From NCBI RefSeq assembly GCF_019303475.1, contig NZ_JABLSI010000033.1:18208-76061 (forward strand): a DNA stretch of 57,854 bases, written 5' to 3'. Under the pieces are notes generated by a model that saw only the letters and a program-made list of their open reading frames with translations, had not been told where the DNA came from and searched no databases. This document shows, piece after piece, positions 33,444 to 43,323 of the stretch. The DNA is from Streptomyces sp. JJ38. GTDB taxonomy: Bacteria > Actinomycetota > Actinomycetes > Streptomycetales > Streptomycetaceae. Positions within the stretch are counted from its first letter, which is position 1, and each line of letters opens with the position of its first letter. A program made the position numbers and the translations under genes.

Positions 33444-33968
33444 ATGGCAGAAGAGATAAGCGGGAACGCCGTGACGGTCCGTCGGGCGAGGACGTCGGAC
33501 GTGCGTACCGTGCGACGCCTCATCGACACCTACTCGCGTGACCGTATCCTGCTCGACAAGGCGACGGTGACGCTTTACGAGGACATCCAGGAGTTCTGGG
33601 TGGCCGAGCGCGTCCCGGACGGGCGGGTCGTCGGCTGCGGGGCCCTGCACGTGATGTGGGAGGACCTCGCCGAGGTGCGCACGCTGGCCGTGGACCCGGT
33701 GGCCCGCGGTACGGGTGTCGGGCACCTGCTGCTGGAGAAGCTGCTGGAAACCGCACGTCGACTGGGGGTTCGCCGCATTTTCTGCCTCACGTTCGAGGTG
33801 GAGTTCTTCGGCAAGCACGGATTCACGGAGATCGGGGATGCCCCCGTCGACGGTGATGTGTACAGCGAGCTGCTGCGCTCGTATGACGAAGGCGTCGCCG
33901 AGTTCCTCGGCCTTGAGCGGGTGAAGCCGAACACCCTGGGCAACAGCCGCATGCTCTTGCATCTCTGA
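33444..33968 (+). CDS. GNAT acetyltransferase, ArgA-like (amino-acid N-acetyltransferase)
   Basis: A 174-residue stand-alone GNAT enzyme. The acetyl-CoA site is in VRTLAVDPVARGTGVGHLLLEKLLETARRLGV (R/Q-x-x-G-x-G/A at RGTGVG), with the C-terminal FCLTFEVEFFGKHGFTEIGD. Overall it resembles the short actinobacterial N-acetylglutamate synthases (the Mycobacterium tuberculosis Rv2747 type), which lack the kinase-like domain of E. coli ArgA. That would supply arginine biosynthesis. The ATG at 33444 lies 9 bp after the BlaI-like gene. Glutamate specificity cannot be shown from the sequence. Confidence 0.82.
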   Translation: MAEEISGNAVTVRRARTSDVRTVRRLIDTYSRDRILLDKATVTLYEDIQEFWVAERVPDGRVVGCGALHVMWEDLAEVRTLAVDPVARGTGVGHLLLEKLLETARRLGVRRIFCLTFEVEFFGKHGFTEIGDAPVDGDVYSELLRSYDEGVAEFLGLERVKPNTLGNSRMLLHL

Positions 33969-34043
33969 CCGTTGTCACGGTGACATCACAACCATGGGCT
34001 GCTTTGTCCGAAAGATCCTGACCCCGTCTCGTGTGTTCGTGCG

Positions 34044-34069
34044 CAAACCTCGATCGGGGTTTGTGTTTT
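34044..34069 (+). terminator. Probable terminator before lsr2
   Basis: CAAACCTCG (34044-34052) pairs with CGGGGTTTG (34055-34063) with one G-U pair, followed by TGTTTT. It lies 76 bp after the acetyltransferase stop. The whole gap 33969-34163 is noticeably AT-richer than the rest of the window and must hold the lsr2 promoter downstream of this hairpin. Confidence 0.55.
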
Positions 34070-34163
34070 CCGGAGAAAAGCGGTTTGCTGTGGTTGTCGA
34101 TATCAGTATTCGCTTATCGCCCCCTGTTCGGGAACGGGGAGGCAGTACGAATGGGAGTAGCCG

Positions 34164-34499
34164 GTGGCACAGAAGGTTCAGGTCCTTCTTGTTGACGACC
34201 TCGAGGGTGGCGAGGCCGACGAGACGGTGACGTTCGCGCTGGACGGCAAGTCCTACGAGATCGACCTCACCGAGGCCAACGCGCAGAAGCTTCGGGAATC
34301 CCTGGCGGAATTCGTCAAGGCGGGACGCCGCACCGGCGGCCGGTCCGGCGGTCGCGGAAAGGCCCGCGCGGGCTCGTCCGGTGGCTCGCAGGACACCGCC
34401 AAGATCCGCGCGTGGGCCAAGGAGAACGGTTACAACGTCAACGACCGCGGCCGCGTGCCGGCCGAGATCCGTGAGGCGTACGAGAAGGCCAACGGCTGA
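34164..34499 (+). CDS. lsr2: Lsr2 nucleoid-associated xenogeneic silencer
   Basis: Lsr2 binds AT-rich DNA and silences horizontally acquired and specialised-metabolite genes. The N-terminal oligomerisation domain (1-58, AQKVQVLLVDDLEGGEADET, then LDGKSYEIDLTEANAQKLRESLAEFVKAGR) is followed by a Gly/Arg/Ser linker (TGGRSGGRGKARAGSSGG). The C-terminal DNA-binding domain (TAKIRAWAKENGYNVNDRGRVPAEIREAYEKANG) carries the minor-groove-inserting RGR. The length of 111 residues is typical. The start is GTG at 34164. The AT-rich leader suggests autoregulation, as known for H-NS-like proteins; this is inference. Confidence 0.96.
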   Translation: MAQKVQVLLVDDLEGGEADETVTFALDGKSYEIDLTEANAQKLRESLAEFVKAGRRTGGRSGGRGKARAGSSGGSQDTAKIRAWAKENGYNVNDRGRVPAEIREAYEKANG

Positions 34500-34877
34500 G
34501 GACGGCCGGGTCCGGGCCGGCACGGCGGGGCGAGGTACCCGCCGGCGCCGTACCGGGCCGCCGTTCGTCCCGGCTCCGCGCCGGGTGCTTCCCCCGAGGG
34601 CCGCGGGGGCAGCCCCTCGACCCTGTCCCCGGCCTTCGGCCCGGACGGCGCCAACCCCCACACGAGCCGCCTCTTCCGTGCGTGTCGCGACGGTGGGGGC
34701 GGCGTCCGTCGTACGGGGTGTCCCTCGTCCGGGGCCCGTGCCCCCGATCGCCCGGTGGGTACTCGGGGGCGCGCCCGCGCCTGCCGTGGGCAACTGCCCT
34801 CGGCGCATGCGGGTACGCAAAGTGATGAACGTACGACAATGGGTGACCGCCCTGTCGGCCACCTGGGGTGCAACCGT

Positions 34878-34891
34878 GTTCGCCCGTAGCG
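34878..34891 (+). promoter_or_regulatory. Candidate ClgR-binding site, distal
   Basis: GTTCGCCCGTAGCG fits the actinobacterial ClgR pattern (CGC-Y-N4-GCG core preceded by GTT/W). ClgR activates clp and lon genes in Streptomyces and Corynebacterium. The site lies about 340 bp upstream of clpC. The call is by pattern only. Confidence 0.45.
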
Positions 34892-35009
34892 GATGACCCC
34901 CCTCCCGGGGGTATGGATCAGTGGCGGCAGGGGGTAGGACATCACCAGTGGTGACGGGGGTGTGGCAAGGGCGATGGCGCCGGGGGGCCGGACGTGTCGT
35001 GGACGAGGC

Positions 35010-35023
35010 GTTCGCCATCGGCG
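35010..35023 (+). promoter_or_regulatory. Candidate ClgR-binding site, proximal
   Basis: GTTCGCCATCGGCG matches the same pattern as the distal site and is followed by GTAGCGAA, extending the symmetry (TTCGC ... GCGAA). It lies about 207 bp before the clpC start. Two like-spaced sites ahead of a known ClgR target class strengthen the call. Confidence 0.5.
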
Positions 35024-35229
35024 TAGCGAATGCAGGTGCATCGGCTTGGCCTGCGGGAACATCGTCTCGCACCATCGGGTTGGAACTGGTGTCGCCCGCA
35101 CCGTGGCACGGGACGGCGAGCGGGTGTCGGCAGTTGGAATGAGCGGTCCCCCGTTGCGGGACTAAGCTGCGGAAGGACAGGGAGGGGACCTACCCCTAAC
35201 TGACTGACCGCTCTGAGGAGCGATTAACG

Positions 35230-37743
<2,514 letters not shown>

Positions 37744-37768
37744 GGCTCCGCCTCAACGCTCCTCAGCC

Positions 37769-37800
37769 CGGCCCCGGCACGGTTCCCCGTGCCGGGGCCG
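37769..37800. terminator. Intrinsic terminator of clpC, probably bidirectional
   Basis: CGGCCCCGGCACGG (37769-37782) pairs exactly with CCGTGCCGGGGCCG (37787-37800) around TTCC, a 14-bp stem. It is 25 bp after the clpC stop and lies between convergent genes. Further G+C hairpins (GGGGCTGCGCCCC, CGCCCCTTCGGGGCG) fill the rest of the 247-bp gap up to the NACHT gene stop. Confidence 0.85.
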
Positions 37801-37990
37801 CGGCGTTCCCGGGGCTGCGCCCCGGACCCCGGCGTCGGTGCGTCCCAGGCTGTCCCCGGCGTCGTGGCCGGTCGCACAGTTCCCCGCGCCCCTTCGGGGC
37901 GGCCCGCGCTTGGGAGGTCTGCGCGAAGGCGCAGGGCTGGCAAGCGCAGCCCCCGGCGCCGGGTGAGCGGGGCGGCGCCGGGGAACACTC

Positions 37991-40537
37991 CTACGGCGTC
38001 GTCCCGTCGTACGCGACCTTGACCTTGAGGCCGGATGGAAGGGCTCGCTGGACCGCCTCGGGCGGCCGCTCCGGCAGGACGAGCGTGCGTACCCGCGGGA
38101 AGCCCTCCAACCAGGTGAGTGGCCCCGAGGGCAGGCCCCCGGCCAGCCACAGGTGCGTCAGGCGCTCGGGAGGGACGAGGGCGGCCAGCTCGTCGGGCTC
38201 GCAGCCCCCGGGGATGTGGATGCGTGAACGTCCGCCCAAATCCCGCAGGGCCCGTAGATGTTCGGCGCTCGGCGCGGTGAAGTAGAGGTCCTCCTCGGCG
38301 AGGTGTCTGATGATCTCCTCGGCGTATTGCTCGGTGGCGTACCGGTGCCACGCCCAGGCGAGCTGCCGCCGCACGCCAAGGGAAGGGTGATGGCGGTAGC
38401 GGGCGAGCACGGGGAGCGCCGCGTCCTCGTGGATGCTCGACGCCGTGACGACGACGTTGAGCGCGGTCTCGTCGTCCAGGCCCTCCGGCCCCGGTAGCAG
38501 GCCGAGCAGGAGCCTGCCGCCGATGTGGGCCATCCCCGTGGCGATGCTGCGGTTGGACGGGGGGACGAGCCCCCGCAGGTGTCGCTCCACCTTCTGACGC
38601 ACGGTCGGGTCCAGCTCGGTCGCCTCCTGGAGGCAGGTGGCCGCGACCATAACCCGGTACAGGGAAACCTCTGGCGCGGTCCGCAGGCGCCCGCTGAGCA
38701 GCCCCCGCAGCAGCCGGGCGCGTTCGGCGGGGCGGGCGTGGGCGACAGCCATGCGCAGGACGTCCTCCCACTGCGTCTTGTCCGCGTTGTCGAGCAGCAG
38801 CGGGAAGTCGCCCTCCTCCACGGCCGCCTTGGCCGCCAGGTAGTCCTGGAAGGTGCGGTGGACGAAGTCGACGCGGTCGGCGGCGGGCTCGCGCAGCAGC
38901 CCGGAGCGGTCCCGCAGGTGGCGGTAGACCTGCTCAGGGGCGGCCGTGATGTGAGCCATCTGCGGGAGGGTGCGCTCCAGCTGGGCGACGACGTCGGCGC
39001 GGTCCATCTCGGCGCGGCCGTTGCGCAGCATCCAGTGGGCCAGCTTCTGGAGCAGGACGACGGAGGAGTCCTTGGACAGCCTGAGCGCGTCGTCCCGGAT
39101 GGCTCGTTCGACGTCGCGTCGCTCCAGCAGCATGGACAGCGCGGCTTCGTAGAGGTCCTTGCGGCTGTGCGGCAGGAAGCCGTGGCGCTCCCGGTGCAGG
39201 GCGCACAGCAGGCCGCACATCAGCGGATTGGAGGCGAGCCGGGCGAGGTCGGAGGTGGTGCGGACGAGGCCCAGCAGGGCGTCGGCCAGCTCGGGCGGAG
39301 CCTCGACGGCCTCGTGCCAGCGCTGGACGAAGGCCGCGACATCGGCGCGGCCCATGGGGGAGAGGGCCAGCTCGGCGAAGCCCTCGCGGGCCAGCCAGTC
39401 GCTCTCCACGGCCGACGGGCGGGAGGTGACGAGCCACAGGTTGCCCGGGAAGTCGGCCATCAGCTCGCGCAGCCAGCGCCGGGTGGCGCCGCGCTCGGTC
39501 TCGGGGATCTCGTCGATGCCGTCGACGAGGAGCAGGCCCCGGCCTGCCCGCAGCACCCGGATCGCCCAGCCGTCGGGCTGTTCCCCGGCGAGGCCGCTGC
39601 CGGCCGCGTGCAGGAAGCGGTCCGGGGTGGGCGGCTGGCCGTCCCGCAGGACGCGGCGCAGGGGCAGGACGAAGGGCACCCGGCCGACGAGGTGGGGGAG
39701 GCGGGCGAGCCGTTCGCCGTCCTGCCGGGCCGTGGTGACGGCGAGCCACTGCAGGAGCGTGGTCTTGCCCGACCCGGCGGCGCCGCGCAGCAGCACCCGG
39801 TCCGTGCCGTGCAGGGCGCGCTCGGCCGGGAGCGGGGCGCCGCCCGCCTCGGCCTCCAGGGAGATGTAGGCGGTGTCCAGGGGCCATTCACGGGTGTGGT
39901 GGAGGTCGAGGCCGTAGATCGTCAGCTCGCTGTGCCGGCGGGCGACGTGGGCGGCGTACTCCTCCTCGAAGCGCGCGTCGCCGGCGGTGCGGTCGGGGAC
40001 GCGTTCGGCGAGCAGCTCCAGCGTCGAGGCGATCCGTTCGAGCTGGGCGGACTGCTCGACGGCGGTGCGGGCGACGAAGGTGGAGTTCTGGGTGAAGAAG
40101 TTCAGCACGTGCAGGCACACGGTGTGCAGGAGCGGCGCGAACAGGGCGTCGGCCTCGGCGGAGAGGTCCTCCGGGCGGCCGACGCGGGTGGCCAGCGCCC
40201 CGGGACCGAGCCGGACGGCCTGGACGTCGTCCATGTCCAGCTCGCCGAGGCGGCCCAGGGCGCGGGCGAGGGCGTCGGCGACCTCTCGCCGCACTTCGGC
40301 CGGGGGCGCGTCGTGCGGGCCCGCGGCCTTCGCGTACCGGGCGACGACCTCCTCGGCCAGCCGGGCCAGGTCCCCGGGTTCGAGGGTGCGCTTCTCGCCG
40401 CGGAAGGAGAGCCAGCCGCCGACGCGGACGGGCTTGTCCACGAGCCCCGCGCCCGGGCCGCGCCGCACCAGCAGCTTCCGCACGAGCGGTGTGACGGCAC
40501 CGGCGGCGACCCGCATGCCGAGTGTCGTCGGTTCCAC
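37991..40537 (-). CDS. NACHT-domain STAND ATPase with helical N-terminus and LRR-like C-terminus
   Basis: A large (848-residue) NLR-like protein. Residues 1-220 are helical, of the kind found before bacterial NACHT domains, and end in IYGLDLHHTREWPLDTAYISLEAE. The NACHT NTPase has Walker A GAAGSGKTTLLQW at about 251, Walker B GLLLVDGIDEIPETERG at about 335, and the sensor-like LWLVTSRPSAVE. A helical repeat region follows, and the last 60 residues resemble leucine-rich-repeat strands (LTHLWLAGGLPSGPLTWLEGFPRVRTLVLP). I chose GTG 40537, preceded by AAGGGGG; a TTG ten codons upstream is a poorer choice. It lies 45 bp behind cseC on the same strand with no terminator visible. Many bacterial NACHT proteins are anti-phage; the role here is unproven. 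Confidence 0.88.
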   Translation of the reverse strand: MEPTTLGMRVAAGAVTPLVRKLLVRRGPGAGLVDKPVRVGGWLSFRGEKRTLEPGDLARLAEEVVARYAKAAGPHDAPPAEVRREVADALARALGRLGELDMDDVQAVRLGPGALATRVGRPEDLSAEADALFAPLLHTVCLHVLNFFTQNSTFVARTAVEQSAQLERIASTLELLAERVPDRTAGDARFEEEYAAHVARRHSELTIYGLDLHHTREWPLDTAYISLEAEAGGAPLPAERALHGTDRVLLRGAAGSGKTTLLQWLAVTTARQDGERLARLPHLVGRVPFVLPLRRVLRDGQPPTPDRFLHAAGSGLAGEQPDGWAIRVLRAGRGLLLVDGIDEIPETERGATRRWLRELMADFPGNLWLVTSRPSAVESDWLAREGFAELALSPMGRADVAAFVQRWHEAVEAPPELADALLGLVRTTSDLARLASNPLMCGLLCALHRERHGFLPHSRKDLYEAALSMLLERRDVERAIRDDALRLSKDSSVVLLQKLAHWMLRNGRAEMDRADVVAQLERTLPQMAHITAAPEQVYRHLRDRSGLLREPAADRVDFVHRTFQDYLAAKAAVEEGDFPLLLDNADKTQWEDVLRMAVAHARPAERARLLRGLLSGRLRTAPEVSLYRVMVAATCLQEATELDPTVRQKVERHLRGLVPPSNRSIATGMAHIGGRLLLGLLPGPEGLDDETALNVVVTASSIHEDAALPVLARYRHHPSLGVRRQLAWAWHRYATEQYAEEIIRHLAEEDLYFTAPSAEHLRALRDLGGRSRIHIPGGCEPDELAALVPPERLTHLWLAGGLPSGPLTWLEGFPRVRTLVLPERPPEAVQRALPSGLKVKVAYDGTTP

Positions 40538-40582
40538 CCAACCCCCTTGAGCCTTAGGCCAGTCCAACTCAGGGTAGCCGCA

Positions 40583-41830
40583 TCAGCCGCCGCCCACGGG
40601 GGCGTTGGCGGGCAGGTGCAGGGTGGCGGCGGCGCCGGGTTCGGCGTTGCGGAACGTCAACCGGGCGCCCAGCACCCGGGCCTGGCCGACGGCGATGGTG
40701 AGCCCGAGGCCGTGCCCCTGCCCGGCCCGGTCGGTGGAGCCGGTGCGGAACCGGCTCGGCCCCTCCACCAGCAGCTCGGCGGGGAAGCCGGGGCCGTGGT
40801 CGCGGACCCGCACCCGGCGCCCGTCGACGGTGACCTCGATGGGCGGCGCGCCGTGGCGCCCGGCGTTGGCCAGCAGGTTGCCCAGGATGCGTTCGAGCCG
40901 TCGCGGGTCCGTGGTGACGACCGCGTCCCCGAGGACCTCGACCACGGCCTGGGGGTCGAGCGCCCGCACCCGGCGGCCGACGAACTCCCCGAGCGCGATC
41001 TCCTGGAGCTCGGCGCGTTCCGCCGCGCCGTCCAGCCGGGCCACCTCCAGGATGTCCTCCACCAGCGTGCGCAGGACCTGGGCCCGGTCGCGCACCAGCT
41101 CGGAGGGCCGTCCGGGCGGCAGCAGCTCGGCCGCGGTGACCAGGCCGGTCACGGGGGTGCGGAGCTCGTGGGCGATGTCGGCGGTGACGCGGCGTTCGGC
41201 GTCGAGCCGGGCCTGGAGGGCGTCGGCCATGGCGTCGATGGCCCGGGCCAGGTCGTCGGCCTCGTCCTGGCCCCGGCCGCCGATGGCGTCCCGCACCCGC
41301 ACCTCCGCGTCTCCGGCCGCGACCCGTCCCGCCGCGGTGGCCGCCTTCCGCAGCCGCCGTGAGAGCTGACCCCCGACGAGCACGCCCAGCGCCGTGCTGC
41401 CGACGACGACGGTCCCGGCGCCCACGACCAGCGTGCGGTCGAGGTCGGCCAGGACCGAGTAGCGGTCGGTGAAGCGGGAGTGCAGCGAGAGGACGCCGCC
41501 GCCGGGCAGCTCGGTGGCCGCCCACACGTCGGGGGCGTCGTCGCCGTTGTCGCTCACGTACGTGGCCCGCTCGCCCTCCTCGACGGCGAGCCGCAGCGGT
41601 TCGGGCAGTTCCGGGTCGTTGAGCTGGGCGCCGAGCGCCAGCCGCTCGTTGAGCTCGTAGATCCGTTCCGCCGAGCGCAGCCGTTCGTCCTGCACGTCCC
41701 GGCTGTTGCTGATCATCGTGACCCGGGCGGCGTTGTGGACGATGAGGCTGAGCAGCAGGGCCACGAGCGCGCTGACGGCGGCGATGGCGCCGCTCAGCTT
41801 CCATCGCAGTCCGGCCCGGAACGCACGCAC
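40583..41830 (-). CDS. cseC: Sensor histidine kinase CseC (cell-envelope stress)
   Basis: CseC senses envelope stress and phosphorylates CseB, which activates sigE. The N-terminal helix WKLSGAIAAVSALVALLLSLIV, an extracytoplasmic region of about 125 residues, a second helix (TLVVGAGTVVVGSTALGVLVGG) and a HAMP linker precede the phosphoacceptor His in ADIAHELRTPVTGLVTAAELL. The ATPase part shows N-box LERILGNLLANAGRHG, DHGPGFP and the GHGLGLTIA glycine box. The length is 415 residues. The start is GTG 41830, 9 bp after cseB. Its position as the fourth gene of sigE-cseA-cseB-cseC makes the identification firm. Confidence 0.93.
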   Translation of the reverse strand: MRAFRAGLRWKLSGAIAAVSALVALLLSLIVHNAARVTMISNSRDVQDERLRSAERIYELNERLALGAQLNDPELPEPLRLAVEEGERATYVSDNGDDAPDVWAATELPGGGVLSLHSRFTDRYSVLADLDRTLVVGAGTVVVGSTALGVLVGGQLSRRLRKAATAAGRVAAGDAEVRVRDAIGGRGQDEADDLARAIDAMADALQARLDAERRVTADIAHELRTPVTGLVTAAELLPPGRPSELVRDRAQVLRTLVEDILEVARLDGAAERAELQEIALGEFVGRRVRALDPQAVVEVLGDAVVTTDPRRLERILGNLLANAGRHGAPPIEVTVDGRRVRVRDHGPGFPAELLVEGPSRFRTGSTDRAGQGHGLGLTIAVGQARVLGARLTFRNAEPGAAATLHLPANAPVGGG

Positions 41831-41839
41831 GGCCGCCCG

Positions 41840-42559
41840 TCAGCTCCTCAGCTTGTAGCCGAAGCCGCGCACGGTCTCGATGCGGGCCTGGCCGATCTTC
41901 GCCCGCAGTCGCTGCACGTGGACGTCGACGACGCGGGTGTCACCGCCCCAGCCGTAGTCCCACACCCGCTCCAGCAGCCGGTCCCGGGACAGCACGGTGC
42001 CCGGCGCGGTGGAGAACTCCAGCAGCAGCCGCATCTCGGTGGGGGTCAGCGGCACGGGCGCGCCGTCCCGGCGGACCTCCATGCCGTCGGTGTCGACCTC
42101 CAGGTCGCCGAAGCGCAGTATCCCGTCCGCCGGCCCGGCCGCGTCCGCGGGCTCGGCGGGCGGCTCGGCGGCGCCGACGCCGGCCCGGGAGTGCTGGAAG
42201 CGGCGCAGCACCGCGCGGATGCGGGCGACCAGCACGGCGCCGTCGAACGGCTTGGTGACGTAGTCGTCGGCGCCCGCCTCCAGACCGAGCACGACGTCGA
42301 TGGAGTCGGCCCGGGCCGACAGCATGATCACCGGCACGGTGGACTCGTCGCGGATGCGGCGGCACAGGCTCACCCCGTCCAGCCCCGGCACCATGACGTC
42401 GAGCAGGGCGATGTCCGGCCGCCTGGTGCGGAACGCCTCCAGCCCGGCCAGCCCGTCGGGCACCGCCGTCACCGCGAAGCCGTCCCGCTCCAGCGTCAGT
42501 TGCAGCGCCTCGCGGATGACGTCGTCGTCCTCGACGAACAGCACGTGTGTCTCGGCCAC
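41840..42559 (-). CDS. cseB: Response regulator CseB (OmpR family)
   Basis: An OmpR/PhoB-type regulator that activates the sigE promoter. The receiver has the acidic cluster FVEDDD at the start, the phosphorylated Asp in IALLDVMVPGLDGVSLC, and Lys in DYVTKPFDGAVL. The winged-helix domain ends with RVWDYGWGGDTRVVDVHVQR and RIETVRGFGYKL. The chosen start is GTG 42559 (VAETHVLFVEDD, 239 residues), matching the S. coelicolor protein as I remember it. The open frame continues upstream only as antiparallel sequence over cseA. The gap from the cseA stop is 8 bp. Confidence 0.95.
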   Translation of the reverse strand: MAETHVLFVEDDDVIREALQLTLERDGFAVTAVPDGLAGLEAFRTRRPDIALLDVMVPGLDGVSLCRRIRDESTVPVIMLSARADSIDVVLGLEAGADDYVTKPFDGAVLVARIRAVLRRFQHSRAGVGAAEPPAEPADAAGPADGILRFGDLEVDTDGMEVRRDGAPVPLTPTEMRLLLEFSTAPGTVLSRDRLLERVWDYGWGGDTRVVDVHVQRLRAKIGQARIETVRGFGYKLRS

Positions 42560-42567
42560 CGTCTCGC

Positions 42568-43323
42568 TCAGCCCTCTCCGCCCGTGTCGCCGCCGCTCTC
42601 GGTGGCCCTCGGGTACTCCTTGTAGGTGCGGTCCCGCTCGGCGAAGCCGTCCTTGCGCCACTCGTAGGTGGCGATGTCCTCCCCGGAGGGGCAGCACATC
42701 GGATCGACGTCCAGATAGACCTGGGTGTGGACGAGCAGTGCCCTCTTCGCCGGCTCCGCGAAGACGGTCGGCTCCTCGTCGGCGAACACGTTGACCCACT
42801 CGCCTGCCCGCCCCTGCCGGTAGACGTACGCCCCCACGCCCTTGCCGTCGGCGCAGGCCGAGACGTTCACGACGAGGTCCTCGGCCTCCCCGTCGGTCAG
42901 GTCCGCGGACGTGACCTGGATGGGCCAGGCGTCCTCCACGCAGGGAGCCAGCCCCGCCTTGACGTCGTAGCTCACCTTCGGGTCCGCCCGCAGCAGCGAG
43001 ACGATCTCCACCTCGCCCCGCGCCCCGGGCGGGGATACGGGTGCCCCGGCGGTCGGCGTCTCCCCGTCCCGCGTGGCGTCCGGCGCGGACGGTGAGGGCT
43101 CGTCGGGCTCGGCCTCGTCCGGCCTGGGCGTCACCGCGGGCAGCGGGCTGGCCTTCGCCTCCGTGCCCTCCCGCGCCGTGGCCGACTCCTCGATCCGCAC
43201 CCCGTCACCGGCCGCGCAGCCGCTCAGGACGAAGGCGAGCGGCAACAGGGTGACGACGACCCACGCGGCCGGCGCCCTCAGGCCGCGCAGACCGCGGGGC
43301 GCGGCTCCCGAACCCGCTGCCAC
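42568..43323 (-). CDS. cseA: Lipoprotein CseA, negative modulator of the sigE response
   Basis: A 251-residue lipoprotein. The signal peptide (APRGLRGLRAPAAWVVVTLLPLAFVLSGC) ends in lipobox LSGC with the acyl Cys near residue 36. It is followed by a Pro/Glu/Asp-rich linker and a globular part with a few more Cys (LAPCVEDAWPI, VNVSACADGK, DPMCCPSGED). In S. coelicolor, CseA lies outside the membrane and dampens sigE expression. The GTG at 43323 overlaps the end of sigE by 46 bp; the next in-frame start candidates would destroy the signal peptide, so the overlap seems real. It is the second gene of the operon. Confidence 0.88.
   Translation of the reverse strand: MAAGSGAAPRGLRGLRAPAAWVVVTLLPLAFVLSGCAAGDGVRIEESATAREGTEAKASPLPAVTPRPDEAEPDEPSPSAPDATRDGETPTAGAPVSPPGARGEVEIVSLLRADPKVSYDVKAGLAPCVEDAWPIQVTSADLTDGEAEDLVVNVSACADGKGVGAYVYRQGRAGEWVNVFADEEPTVFAEPAKRALLVHTQVYLDVDPMCCPSGEDIATYEWRKDGFAERDRTYKEYPRATESGGDTGGEG

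Larger units (their letters stand above)
34500..35229. other. 730-bp intergenic region between lsr2 and clpC
   Basis: I can support no protein gene here. A 29-codon open frame at 34807-34896 and longer frames on both strands lack any family resemblance. The first half is G+C-rich with small hairpins; the second half, from about 34800, is AT-richer and holds two candidate ClgR sites and the clpC leader. The clpC Shine-Dalgarno sequence is GAGGAG at about 35215-35220. Confidence 0.6.

Noticed and set aside
34807..34896. A 29-codon open frame between lsr2 and clpC (starting MRVRKVMNVRQW)
   Set aside because: No convincing ribosome site, overlaps a candidate ClgR box, and no evidence of conservation can be seen. 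It is noted only as a possible leader peptide.
37744..40582. Genomic-island boundaries around the NACHT gene
   Set aside because: No tRNA, integrase, transposase or flanking direct repeat is seen. Its G+C character looks like its surroundings, so acquisition by transfer is possible but not supported.
38525..41362. A 945-codon plus-strand open frame opposite the NACHT gene and cseC
   Set aside because: The minus strand carries NACHT Walker motifs and kinase motifs. The plus-strand product is Gly/Gln/Val-rich and without domains.
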